The notes beneath the pieces are model-generated. The model had not been told where the DNA came from and did no database searches. It saw nothing but the letters and a program-made list of their open reading frames with translations. This document shows, in pieces, positions 34,701 through 47,100 of a stretch of DNA of 64,000 nt (positions are counted from its first letter, which is position 1; each line of letters starts with the position of its first letter). Source of the stretch: Chondrosia reniformis (taxonomy: Eukaryota > Porifera > Demospongiae > Chondrillida > Chondrillidae); contig OX359191.1 in assembly GCA_947172415.1 (NCBI GenBank), positions 6,200,001 to 6,264,000 of the forward strand, read 5' to 3'. Made by a program: the position numbers and the translations under genes.

Positions 34701-37700
34701 ATACTCCTGCATGTTTGTACGTACTAGTAAATGTGAACTCCTAAAATGAGAACTTGTTCATATCTTATCCATAAACTAAAAAGCAAGAAATCTTGTGGTG
34801 TAGACAGCATTAAGACAATGCTAAAAAAATTATACAATACTGATCTATTAATAAAGCACCTTGAAAGTAACATTTTACTCCATCCTCTGAAGGCAGGATT
34901 TAGATAAGGCCACTCTACCCAGGCCTCACTACTCTCACTTATAGACAGTAGTTATAAAGCCTTGGATAGGGGTGAGATGGTTGGGGTAGAATCCTTGACA
35001 CATCAACTAAGGCTTTTGATACAAATAATCACACCCTTCTGTTAAACAAGCTTTGAGCTCAGTTATATCTGACTAATACTTTATATCTGTGGTTAGATTC
35101 CTATACCTGACAAATATATAGACAACAAGCTGTATCTATAAATGGCATATATTATTATAATTATTATCAGGGAGTACAATAGTACTCCCTATGTAGGGAT
35201 GACGCGTTTTTTTTCGTTTTCCCCATACATCGGTATAGGAGCAAAATCCCGAAATAGGCCGAAAATCGACAAAACAAGGCTATGTATAGCTAAATATATA
35301 ATATACATACTCTAAATAGACCTTAAAGGCAAGCGAATATGTTCCGCTGGTGAAATAATAAACTTTAAAAATTCCCATTTTCGTCTTCTTCGTCTTCTTA
35401 TTCTTCTTATTCTTCGTCAGCCATAACTAAAAAACTATACAAGCTTTTGGACTAATTGTTAAACGAAATTATTGCAAATTTTCTGAACTGTATGCTTTTG
35501 TAGAAGCGAGAGCGGTAACGCTCTTATTGAGTATGACGGTTTTCATGGCCCCAGAGTCAAGGCCTCAATAATTTTGCCATTTTAATCACGTCATAATCAG
35601 TCGAAGATTGTGAAACCAAAATGGTATAAAATTATAATTCCTAGCCCATACTCCATAAAAAGTACAGAAACTAGAAATATTAAAAATTTTCTACAAAAAT
35701 AGTGAAGATGTAGGGATGGCACAAAAAGTAGAGAAACAAGAAAGGGATGTTACACAGTGAAGTATTAGCTATACATGAATCCTACAAGCAAGGGTGTTGT
35801 ATGATTCATGCATAGCTAATACTTCACTGTGTAACACCCCTTTCTTGTTTCTCTACTTTGTACCATCCCTACATCTTCAATATTGTTGTAGAAAAAATTT
35901 AATGTTTTTATTATTAGAGTGCCCATGCTTACAATGAATGTATAAAAAGCAAACCAAAAGTGGTTAAGGGGCACAGGGCTACACCTGGACATGTATAAAC
36001 CATCGCCACTTAAGGCTACCAGGCCGTCCGCCCAGGTACATAGCCCAGCTGCCAGGGCACATTAAGCCATCACCACCTAAGGTTACCAGGCCACACTTCC
36101 CAGACAGCCACATACAAGCACCGAGTTCGGAGGTGGTGCATCATATAAGTGATAATAAGTGTTTGGTGTGGTGTATGTGGGTGTGGTTGTATTCAACAAA
36201 CAAGGTGAGTGAATATACATGTAAATAATAATTGAAATGTATACATATGTATAAAAACAAGGGTGATATGCAGGTAAGGGAGCCATGGGGGTTAATTGCC
36301 AGGGTAGGTACGTTTTTTACACATTGTCAACAGTAACGAACCAATTCTTTTACTTTTACAGGCCTCTCTTAATACTACTAATAATTTCTCTTCATGCATT
36401 TTACTGTCAAAACTAAAATCTACTTCTTTTAACTCTTCAAGCAGACTACGTAGCTCTTACATTTCTGAGACTAGGTTTTCCACACCTAAAGATAAAATGG
36501 GCACAGTCTTCCACTTCTATTAAGTTACAATTTTGGTATATTCTATCTTCCCTTTCTATCTGTAGCCACCTTCCCTCCTCAATCCTTTGTCTAGCTGTAC
36601 CACCTCTCAGTTTGGCTATCAGACTTCTAACCTCCCTATTTCTAATTTCAGTACTATAACTTGGTTCCTCACTATCCATCAGACTGGCTAGGTCCCTTAG
36701 CTTGCTACTACCATTCATACTGTCATTCCATTCAGACTCATTCCCCTGTAACCAAGTCTCAGTTATAGCAAGGATATCAGGTTGTAAGACAGCTATAACC
36801 TTGGCCCTTATATCATTTGGCCTAACACTACGTCCTATTTTCCCTTTATTAGAATTGGTCCATCCCTGCACGTTCCAACAAATAAAATTAAGCTTACTGG
36901 TTAGACTATCATTAAAATTAATTAAATTTGACATAGAGGAATCTAAACTCCTCAAGTTTGGTTGTAGGAGGACTAAGTCAGCCGCTGGGTCTCCTGTGCA
37001 GGATTCTCTAAAAAAATGAGACCTCTGGATGGAATAAACTTTCTCTAATTTCCAATAATCGTGTTTCCCACCACCCCAACCCAATATCACAAAGCAACAA
37101 CGGACAGCCATATATAATATCTAAATTTCTATCTTTAATTAGAGTTTGGGGTTCCACAAGGATCAATTTCAGGGCCAATCTTGTTCCTGTTGTTTGTATA
37201 TAAATGATATTCCAGAAATACTTAAGCTACATTTGTGGTGTCAAATCTGCTCACAATGCTGACGATACAACAGTCTTCACAATAGCCAAAAAGATTGAGC
37301 AAATTCAATCACTGCTCATATCATCTATTAATTAGAATTAGAAACAGACTTAAACTGTATCTAAAACAAAATTCATGATTATTTACTCAAATAGAAAACA
37401 ATCACAATGTATCAAGACTGAAGCAGTTGCCAGAAGTATCAACAGTTCCAGGGCACAAGACCTAAGATCTAGAGTAAAATGGTGCCTTAAACATGCCAAA
37501 CCACCCCAACCCAATATCACAAAGCAACAACGGACAGCCATACTCAGACTTCAAAGAGACGATTCCATCAAGATATTATCAGCTGACAAAGGGAAGGCCA
37601 CTGTCATCATCAACACCACAGAGTACGACTCAAAAATGGAGAAGCTCCTAATGGAAAACACATATGAGGAACTTAGAAAGAATCCAACATGCAAGATAGA

Positions 37701-40700
37701 GAGAGAACTCAACAACTCACTGAAGAAAGTAGAAGAGAAGGACTTATCGACAGACAAACAAGACTCAGGTTAGCCCCAGCCCATTGTCAACCACCAAGAA
37801 TCTATGGATTACCAAAGATTTACAAGCATGACAGAGACCACTTCGACCCATATATCGTCTCGTCCATCAATTCACCCACCTACAACCTAGCAAAGATGTT
37901 CAGTAGAATACTCAACCCTCTAGTGGGTAAGTCTTGCCATTCAGTCCAGAACTCCCACCATTTTGTCCAAATGCTGCATAAATTTGAATTACAACCAAAG
38001 GATATAATATTCAATTCCTATAATTAATTAATAATAAATTACTTGAATAGACTAATAATAAAATTAATCATACAATATCAAACACTACTGTACATGTTCT
38101 AATTGAAATTAAGGATTGAAAACATTGTCAATGTGATTGTCCTTGATTGTGCCCAGTACAGTAGCCACGTTGCCCCTCTGCATGGCAACCGAGATCCTCT
38201 GGAAGAGGAATTGGAGGGAACGTGGCTCTCCTGTTTCTGCCTTGAGGCGGTGTCCAAGTTCGCAGAAGAAATGCAGGGCCTCCAGACCACAGACTCCTGC
38301 AGTTTCTATGGCCACTGGAACGAAGTGGTGACTAGCTTCCAGCCAGCGTACTTCGAACGCTTCCTCTGTTCCACCTGAGCTGCTACGGTGCCTGCTTCTC
38401 TGGTCGCCAACGAGATGTGGGAGGGGGCATGTCGGGACAGGTTACGTCCCACACTAAGACCCGACCAGTCTTCCACGGCATGACTGTCGCTCCATCGGGT
38501 CGTTTCCCGTCCGATCGACAGATGCTGGTTGGTTCCAAGTGAGATGGCACCCCTGCAGATGTTAGTGATCTCTTAACAATATCATTGATGGCAGCATGGC
38601 GGGGGTGTCTGCCCTGGCTCCTGCGGCAACTTAGCCCATGGAGGCCCCGGTGGTCCACTTGTGCTTGGCAATGCAGGCACACATGTGGATGACACAGTGT
38701 GACCCCTAAGCAGAGATCCAGGGCCACCCGGACCACCTCCCTGTCCATGTGCAGGCCCAACGATGATACAGGAAGGGCCTGCAGCCAAGCTCCCGACTCC
38801 TTTGCGCGAGCAGCAACCAGGCATGCCCGTGCGGGTGTATCCGGAGCAGTCTCCAGGAGTTTCCTGTATGCCAATGTCACTCTGGGAGAATCCCAGGACC
38901 TCTGAAGGCAAGAGGCTAGGGCAGATGGAGGGGGCTCCTCGTGTCCACTACTCCAGAGGGTGAGCGCCACCTCATGAGAAGGGCAGGGTGCCCCCTGTAG
39001 TCCAGGTGGGAGGATCCGGTGGGTGAGCTCGGAGGAACCAGCAGCAGAAGCCAAAAAGGCAGAAGGTGCAAGCTGCACTCCGAACCCCCAAACCTCCGGA
39101 CCATACCGGGAGAACAGCTTGGGCCCAGGCTGGATCATTGGCATCAAGGGAGATGTTGGCGATGTCTGCCAGCAGAGATCTCTGTGGGTCATCGAAGCTC
39201 TGGAGCAGTGGGGATAGGAAGCAGGGGGCAGTTTGCAAGGTATAGAGCATCTTGGGTAAGGTGAATGCATTTCTAAGGAGGCAAAATGCAAGGATATATA
39301 GGTCAGTTTTGATGTAGTCAGTCTCTTTACTAAAGTCCCCATCATGGAAGCTGTTGACATCATCTCAGATCTACTACGTGGAGACTCTAACCTCGGAGAG
39401 GGGACCGACCTGACTCCTATAATATCATTACTGACCTGCTAAGAAAGTGCCTAACCACCACATATTTTCAATATCAAGACAGTTTCTACCAACAGACCGA
39501 AGGAGCAGCAATTGGATCACCCCTCTCCTCAGTCATCGCCAACATATTCATGGAGCATTTTGAAGATCTTGCCATCAGAACTGCCACAAAGCAACCCTCC
39601 CTTTGGCTTAGGTATGTTGATGACACCTTTGTTATCTGGAGACATGGACAAATAGGACTAGAAGACTTCCTCAGCCATCTTAACTCCATCAGAAACAGCA
39701 TCCAGTTTACAATGGAGGTTGCAGGGGAACTTCCATTCTTGGATGTCTTAGTTAAACGAAATGATGAAGAGTTCCACACCAGTATCTTCAGAAAGCCAAC
39801 ACACACAGATAGTTACATCAACTACTGGTCAAATCACCATCCAGCCACAAAGATCGCTACCATCCTTTGCTTGAAGAAGAGGGCTACAAAGAACCTGCAG
39901 ACCACTCAATGTCAAAGTAGTTCACAAAGCCCCCACAACTCTACGCTCCCTCTTAACAAAGGTGAAAACTCCAATTCCCCAAAACCAGCTGACTGCAGTT
40001 GTCTACCAAATCCCCTGCGAGTGCGGGGACACATACATCGGAGAAACCTCCAAGACCTTGGATGAAAGACGGAAGGAACATCAAAGAGCTGTGAGGAGAT
40101 TTGTTGAGTGATACAAGACAACAACAACAACTCACTGACAGTTGCAACCCATGTCAGGGACACTGGACATAACATCACTTGGAAGGATGCTAAAGTAATC
40201 CTAAAAGAAAGACACAAGACCAGAAGAAAGGTAAAAGAAGCCATCAAGATCAAGACTACCACCTGCTTTAACATGGATCAGGGAATCTCCCTTGATCCTA
40301 TTTGGAATGACCTAATCAATTAACTCCCTTAGCCTAGAATTCATTTTTATCTTAATTTAATATTCTGCGCAATTTCACAATCACATCATCTTTTCACACC
40401 TCTTGTCCAACTTCTATATAAACCCCAACCATTCCTCATTTATCATGTTTGCTGATGAAGACCTACGGGCTGAAACGTCCTATTATCAATAATTTATGTT
40501 GCTGTTGCTCAATAATACCTCTGGATTAAATCATGATCGCAACAAACAACCCTTATCACTTCAATGTATCAATCTACAGTAACCTTTAATGACTCTGATA
40601 TCAAACAGGTTGATTCTTTTAAGCTGCTTGGTATATATATTTATAGACCAACATCTTACCTGGAGACCACAAATTAACTATTTAATTAGAACCATCTCTA

Positions 40701-41138
40701 ATAAAATCTGCTTGATGAGAAGTCTATCTTGGTTATCGCCACCTGAAGCTCTCAAAAATCTCTTATTTTAGCTACACTTTTCCAGTTTGACTATTGCAAC
40801 CTGGTATGGTACCCTTGCACATCTCCTGATTTATGTGCAGAGATTGCAGAACTTTGCTAGCTAGCCTTCAGTGGAGATCATTAGAAGAGAGTTAAGCTAA
40901 CTAAATTGTGCAATTCTATGGCTAAGTCATCAGAGATATATCATCAACTATATAGATTTTTCCAATAAACATATATATATTTGATTAATTTAGTAAACAT
41001 CTCATTAATCATAAACACAACCAGAGGAGCATTGTGGAATCATCTCAAATTATGGGAAATAGCAATCAGCTACAGATTCATCAAGCACTACAATATAATT
41101 TATTAACTTTATCTCAACTTATTTACCTTTAGATACAA

Positions 41139-41196
<58 letters not shown>

Positions 41197-44100
41197 TCAG
41201 TCAGGCTTTTGTCTCCTATGCGGGAGGTGGCCGCCGTTCCACCTCATCTGCCTGTCCTTCACCATGTCCACCACCGCCACTTGTCCCAAAGACTTACAAA
41301 TATCCTCATTTCTCACCTTATCTATCCCTGACACACTCTCTATTGTTCACAAACACATCATTTCACAAGCCTGCAACCTGCTTTCATGCCTCTTTTGCAC
41401 TGTCCACGTTTTGCATCCGTACAGAAGAGGAGGCACTAGCATCACATTAAAGACCCCCAGTTTCGTTTCCTTCTTTAACTCCCTCCGCTCCAACACTTCC
41501 TTGCTCATCGCACCAATCACCCTTGTCGCAGCACCTATTCGCTGTTCAATATCTTCATCACTCGACCCATCAGCACTAATACTTGTCCCAAGATAATTTA
41601 GACTCTGCACTTCTTCAATCTTCTCACCATCCATTGTCACACTACATTCCTCTTCTGCTCTACTCACTACCATCACCTTAGTTTTCCCCAGATGCATCTT
41701 CATCTCCCACTTCTCCATACCTGCCTTTAGCACTTCAAGATTCGTCTGTATTTCCTACTTCCTCTCAGTGACCATTACAATATCATCAGCAAAAAGTATA
41801 TAGCACCTGCACATTTACGTTAGATAGCTGCACACCCCCTACAAATTTATCCATTGTCTCCTTAATTATTCCATCTATATACGTATATGTCGAGTTGTTG
41901 TTGGGATCGGCCAGGCGCTTTAGAGTAGGGACCCATCAGTTCAATGAACTATATTAAACAGCCATGACGACATTACACACCCTTGCCAAACACCTTGAGA
42001 TACAGGGAACCATCTTGAGAGTTTTCCATTTACCCGTACACATGCTTGACTCTCCCTGTGCAATGATCGAATAGTTCTTATATAGTAACTGTCCACCTAC
42101 TTTATACCTCACCAACATTCTCCAAAGGTTCTCCCTGTATACTCTATCATATGTATACGCCTTCTCCAAATCAACACACGCTATTATCATCTGCTTATCT
42201 TTCTCTAGAACCTTTTAACTCAGCTGTCTGATGGTAAAGATCTGGTCGACACAGATTCTCCCACTTTTGAAAACCCCTTGCACTTCCATCACCATATTCT
42301 CCGTTCTACTCCCCAGCCTACTATCCAAGATTTTGGCATACACTTTACTCAGTATACTTAACAAGTTAATCCCTCTATAATTGCTGCACGCCAATTTGCT
42401 GCCCTTCTTATGCAATGGTACTATGATAGCTCTTTTCCAATCTTCCACCACTTCAACCCTTTTCCACATCAACTGTATAACTGAGTGTAACCATTCAATC
42501 CCCTCCTGCTTTCAACGTTTCAGCATTAATTCCACACACCTCTGGTGCCTTTCTATTCTTTAGCTTTCCTATGGCCTTAGCCACTTCCTCATACCTGATA
42601 TCATCCTCTTCTTGTGATTCATCTACAACATCACCAGCCCCATCATCTGTCCCCTGGGTATCCCTTTGCAGCAGTCCAGCAAAACACTCTCGCCAGTGTT
42701 CCAGAATACCATGTTCGTCACCTATCACTTGACCATCAGCAGCATGCACTTCACCAGATTCTTCTCTATTTCTCTCAGATGCCAAAACCTCTGTTGGTTT
42801 TTCTCAAAATCATTTTGAAGGGATTCTCCACCCACTCTTCATTTTATACTTGTCTTATTACTCTCCTTGCATTTTCTTAGCTGTTTGGTAGGCTTCTTTT
42901 GCTTCCCCTGTCTTCTGCTGCAGCCATCTCAGGTATGCTATCTTCTTTTGCTTCACAGCTTCCTTTACGTCATTGTTCCACCACCTTGTTCTCTTCCTAC
43001 ATTCCTTGGACCGTCTTACCCCACATACCTGTACTGCCACACCAATCACACCCTCCTTAAACTCCAACCAAACATCTTCTGCACTCACTCCTGGATTCTC
43101 TCCTCCCTACTTAATCCCCGCTCATTCATCTTCCCTAGCAATTTCGCTTGGAACTTTATTTTCATCTCTTTCTCTTTTAACCGATCTGTCCAGATTGCCA
43201 CATTCACAGCCTTCTTTCCAGCATTTTCACCTTGCACCTCATACTCATTCTCATCAACAGTAGATAGTGGTCACTACTGACATCTGTTCTCTCACCACCT
43301 TGACATCCTTCACTCTCACCCGGGTGTCCCTTCTTACCACAAAATAATCAATGATACTCGTTAGATCTCTACCTGGGCAGACCCACGTAAACTTATGTAT
43401 AATTATCCTTATGTTGAAACCAGGAGTTCATCACCAGTATGCCATTCACAGCACAGAACCACAGCACAGAACCTCAACAACCTGCTCCCACTGTCATTTT
43501 TCAGCTCCTCACCGTTTCTGCCTATGACACTTCCCCAGACCTTGCAATCCTTCCCCACTTGAGCATTAAAATCTCCCATGATACCCAATGTCTCCTTCCT
43601 ATCTAACTTATCGATAACCCCCTGTAGATCACTGTAGAAACGTTCCTTTTCTTCAACATTACTACCATCAGTTGGAGCATATACTTGCACCAGGGCCAGC
43701 CACTCTCTGCCTACCTTCATTTTCACCACCATTATTCTTTCATTCACACACTGCCAGCTTTTCACAAACCTACTTGTATCTTCTGTCATGAGGACCGCCA
43801 CACCCACTTTCGCTCTACCATCACTTACACCAGAGTACACTACATAGCAATCATCCACGTTTTCCCTTCCATTTTGTCTCACCCATGCCCCAGTATATCT
43901 AGCTTGTACTTTTTCATCTCCGCAATCACTTCCATATCTTTTTCTTTCAAAGATCGTACATTCCATGTTCCGAATCTGAACAAATCATCCTTAATCTTGG
44001 CACTCTTCAACTCCCAGGAAACCTGATTACATAACTTTCTGTACATCTTCCAGTCATTCTCTAACTTACTCCTTTTATATAGCTTTCTTAGCAAAGTGCT

Positions 44101-47100
44101 TTCTAGTTCTCATTGGGTTTCTGACATCACTACTAAACCATAGGAGGGATTTTGCTATAACTCAAACCTTCCCCATAGGAATATATGAATCAATATGCAA
44201 ATATGACCTCTGATACACCCAGCTGAGTTCAAGTCCAACATAACAGCTTCAACATTGCAGCGGTTTTAGCATCTAATAAGCTGAAGGCACTGCTGTTGCT
44301 TTTCCAACGTATATATTAGCAAAGATCCCAACCCTATGATCACTTACTCCTATTTCCTCACAGCCAACTATCCTGAAAGAGAGTGGAGCTAAGGATAACT
44401 GTAAATCTCTCATGATACCTTTAGTCTCAGTCACCCTGGTAGGACATTCAATTATCTGAGTAGGGCCATATATACTCCATTACCACTCCCAATAACTTAA
44501 GAACACTACTACCCTCCTTCAGAAGGTCACAGTTAAAGGCACCCAATGCAAACACATATCAATCTTCCCCTTGGATGCCTTCTCCAAAAATATCCTGCCA
44601 GATTTTCCATCCATAAAACGTGTGCTTTAGGAGGCTAATACACATTATAGACTAATATAGTCCCAACGACCTGCCATAATTTCAACTACTGCCTCAATAA
44701 CTTTATCTTCCAGGTCACTTCTCTTTTAACTACCTGTAATTTCTTTGAAGTGAACGACCATCAATCAGCCTCCATTTCTATTATGATCCCTCCTCATAGA
44801 GTTTGTAGTCAGGTACTGCCTTATACCTCTGAATCTTCCATTAACTCATTAAACCAAGTCTCACTAAGGCCACACCATTTCTTTTTATTATCAATTTTTG
44901 GCCCTTATAATGTTAATCACAACATTAGAACCTCGACATCATCCAAGAGGTCAAAGAAGAGCAAGACCACCTTTGCTATGTACTTTCCAAACCTTGAGCT
45001 GCTCCACAACTATATCATCGGTGCATATACGTACATAGACAGGGATTCAAGAAACCAGATGTGATTAACAGAGCCCACAATTTTAGTCATTCTAAGGCCA
45101 CATAATCATACTAAAAGTACCTAAATAATCATTTCTCATTTGTTTTATTCAAAATAGTTAAGACTTTTGCACTGCTACGTACACCTAATCTAGCAGTGAG
45201 TAATGTTTACATTTTTATTTACTTCTAATGTCAGTGATACAGGCTGAAAATTGATCATAAATGGCTCACTATGAATGAAAAAATCTCTTTTCTTTGGTTA
45301 TCCTGTAGATGTTACAATTTAAATATTGTAACAAGGCACTACATAGTTGTTGTTATGCTTTGAAGTTTTGATTTCAATTGCAAGTATATGTATTTAATTT
45401 GATTTTACTGTTTGTACTGTAGAAGAGAGGAGAGAATTTTAAGTTTAAAAATATTTTCCAAGTATATAACAATATCAATAGTGTCGACGTCCTAGCCTAT
45501 AATGTCTTATATAAGTCTCCCAAGTATTGGGTATTCCTGAAACTGTAGGTAGCTACATGTATAGTAAGAGGATGTTCTAAAGGTATATCTCCTCCCTCCA
45601 TAGATCAATCAACATCAGTTAGACTGGTTACTGCTGATGGTGCATCTTCTAATGAAGGTAGACTGGAGGTCTACTACAACAACACTTGGGGTACAATGTG
45701 TGAAAGAAGATGGGACATCACAGAAGCTCATGTGGTCTGTAGAATGCTTGGATATCCATTTGCACTTCAATACAGAACATCAGCTTACTATGGAGAAGGA
45801 AGTGGTCCAGTGTGGAGGTCTTGGCTCTCTTGTAAAGGAATAGAGAATAACATAACAGACTGTTACCATAATGGATTTACAACATTATCACACTGTAGTC
45901 ATAGCAGTGATGTTGGTGTGGTGTGTGCAAGTAAGATCATGCATCATTCATTCATTCAAGTAGGAATGTGAAATTACGTATTTCAACTATAGTCCTCTCC
46001 TCTGCAAGTGGCTACAACTATTATATTAAGTGTGTATATACATTCCATATAAAGTACTGATATATACAGTGCATAGTACTGTATATTGGGAATGGAATGT
46101 ATGTGTGTACCCGATATCCAGAGTCAACTGTTGATGATATCTGAACTTAAGATTAGTTTTTGATCTTAAAGTCTACTTTTGCATATACATTTGTATGTAT
46201 ATTTACACTTACATGATTAATATTGTGCAGAAAACATTTCTTGACTCTTCTCCACTAGCTAAAAGCTATCTAAACATTTGTTAGTTTACAAAAACATTTT
46301 AGTTTCAGCATCTAGAAATGTAGTTCGTTCTTTTTAAAATCAGACTTTTAGACTCTGGGAGTTTTCTTTAGCAACTGAAACTGCCTGTAGATAAGTTGGG
46401 TGCAATTACAAAAAATCTGTATCATCTAGTATAGTAATTTTAGGAAATATACGTATATACAGTGCAAGTTACAATATACTATATATATACAGTACAAGTT
46501 ACAATATACGTACTAAGGTGTATATACAGTACAAGTTACAATATACTATATAAAGGGTCAATTACAATCAAGTACTACACAGTACAAGTTACAAATTTAA
46601 GAGGTCCAAGTGACTAGTATATAATATTAAAATTACAATCAAGTACTAGCTACACATGCAGTGCAAGTTACAAATTTAAAGAGATCCAAGTGACCCATTG
46701 GATAATCAGTACTTTAAACAGTACAGGACATAAAAGGCCAAGGCCTTTATATATATACGTATACCTTATGATGTCCCTTGTATACAAGTTACAAAATGAT
46801 CTCTAACCCTGTTGATTATGTGAATGGATGCAACCAACCGCCGGTATTCTTAGCTCCCTCACAAGGCAAATCAAATCTGCTGTGGTTATTAGCTGAGACC
46901 CCTTTAAGACTGGAAACTTTGTTGATATATGGCATGCAGATGTATCATCTTCAGTCTATACTAAGGTGTGAAAAGGTAATTGGTAGGCCATGTGTTCTAC
47001 CTTGCAATTGGATGATTACTACTACTCTCTATGCAGTAGTTGAGGATTTCAAAGCCTGCAACAGTGTGACTAAAGTCATATACTGTTTAAAATACGGATT

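Larger units (their letters stand above)
37416..40560 (+). mobile_element. Penelope-like element with GIY-YIG nuclease, interrupted by an RLE LINE
   Basis: Collinear pieces are an N-terminal region ([32 protein letters not shown]), RT ([14 protein letters not shown]), then after the interruption [50 protein letters not shown] and [26 protein letters not shown] endonuclease follows ([20 protein letters not shown]) with a frameshift near 39925 and a stop near 40108. CAATGTATCAA is repeated at 37405-37415 and 40561-40571, a target duplication in LINE B. A hammerhead-like core lies near the 3' end. Confidence 0.88.
34740..41140 (+). mobile_element. LINE B (CR1/jockey-like) split by nested insertions
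   Basis: Three collinear pieces of one reverse transcriptase remain. At 34740-35155 are [20 protein letters not shown] and INGI-like ends. At 37128-37415 are [18 protein letters not shown] and YINDIPE. At 40561-41140 are [16 protein letters not shown] and a C-terminal [12 protein letters not shown]. They are separated by a 2-kb insertion (35156-37127) and by a Penelope-like element (37416-40560). Stops occur throughout. Confidence 0.75.

Noticed and set aside
43409..43966. A host AP endonuclease gene
   Set aside because: It is part of LINE C: reverse transcriptase sequence follows on the same strand.
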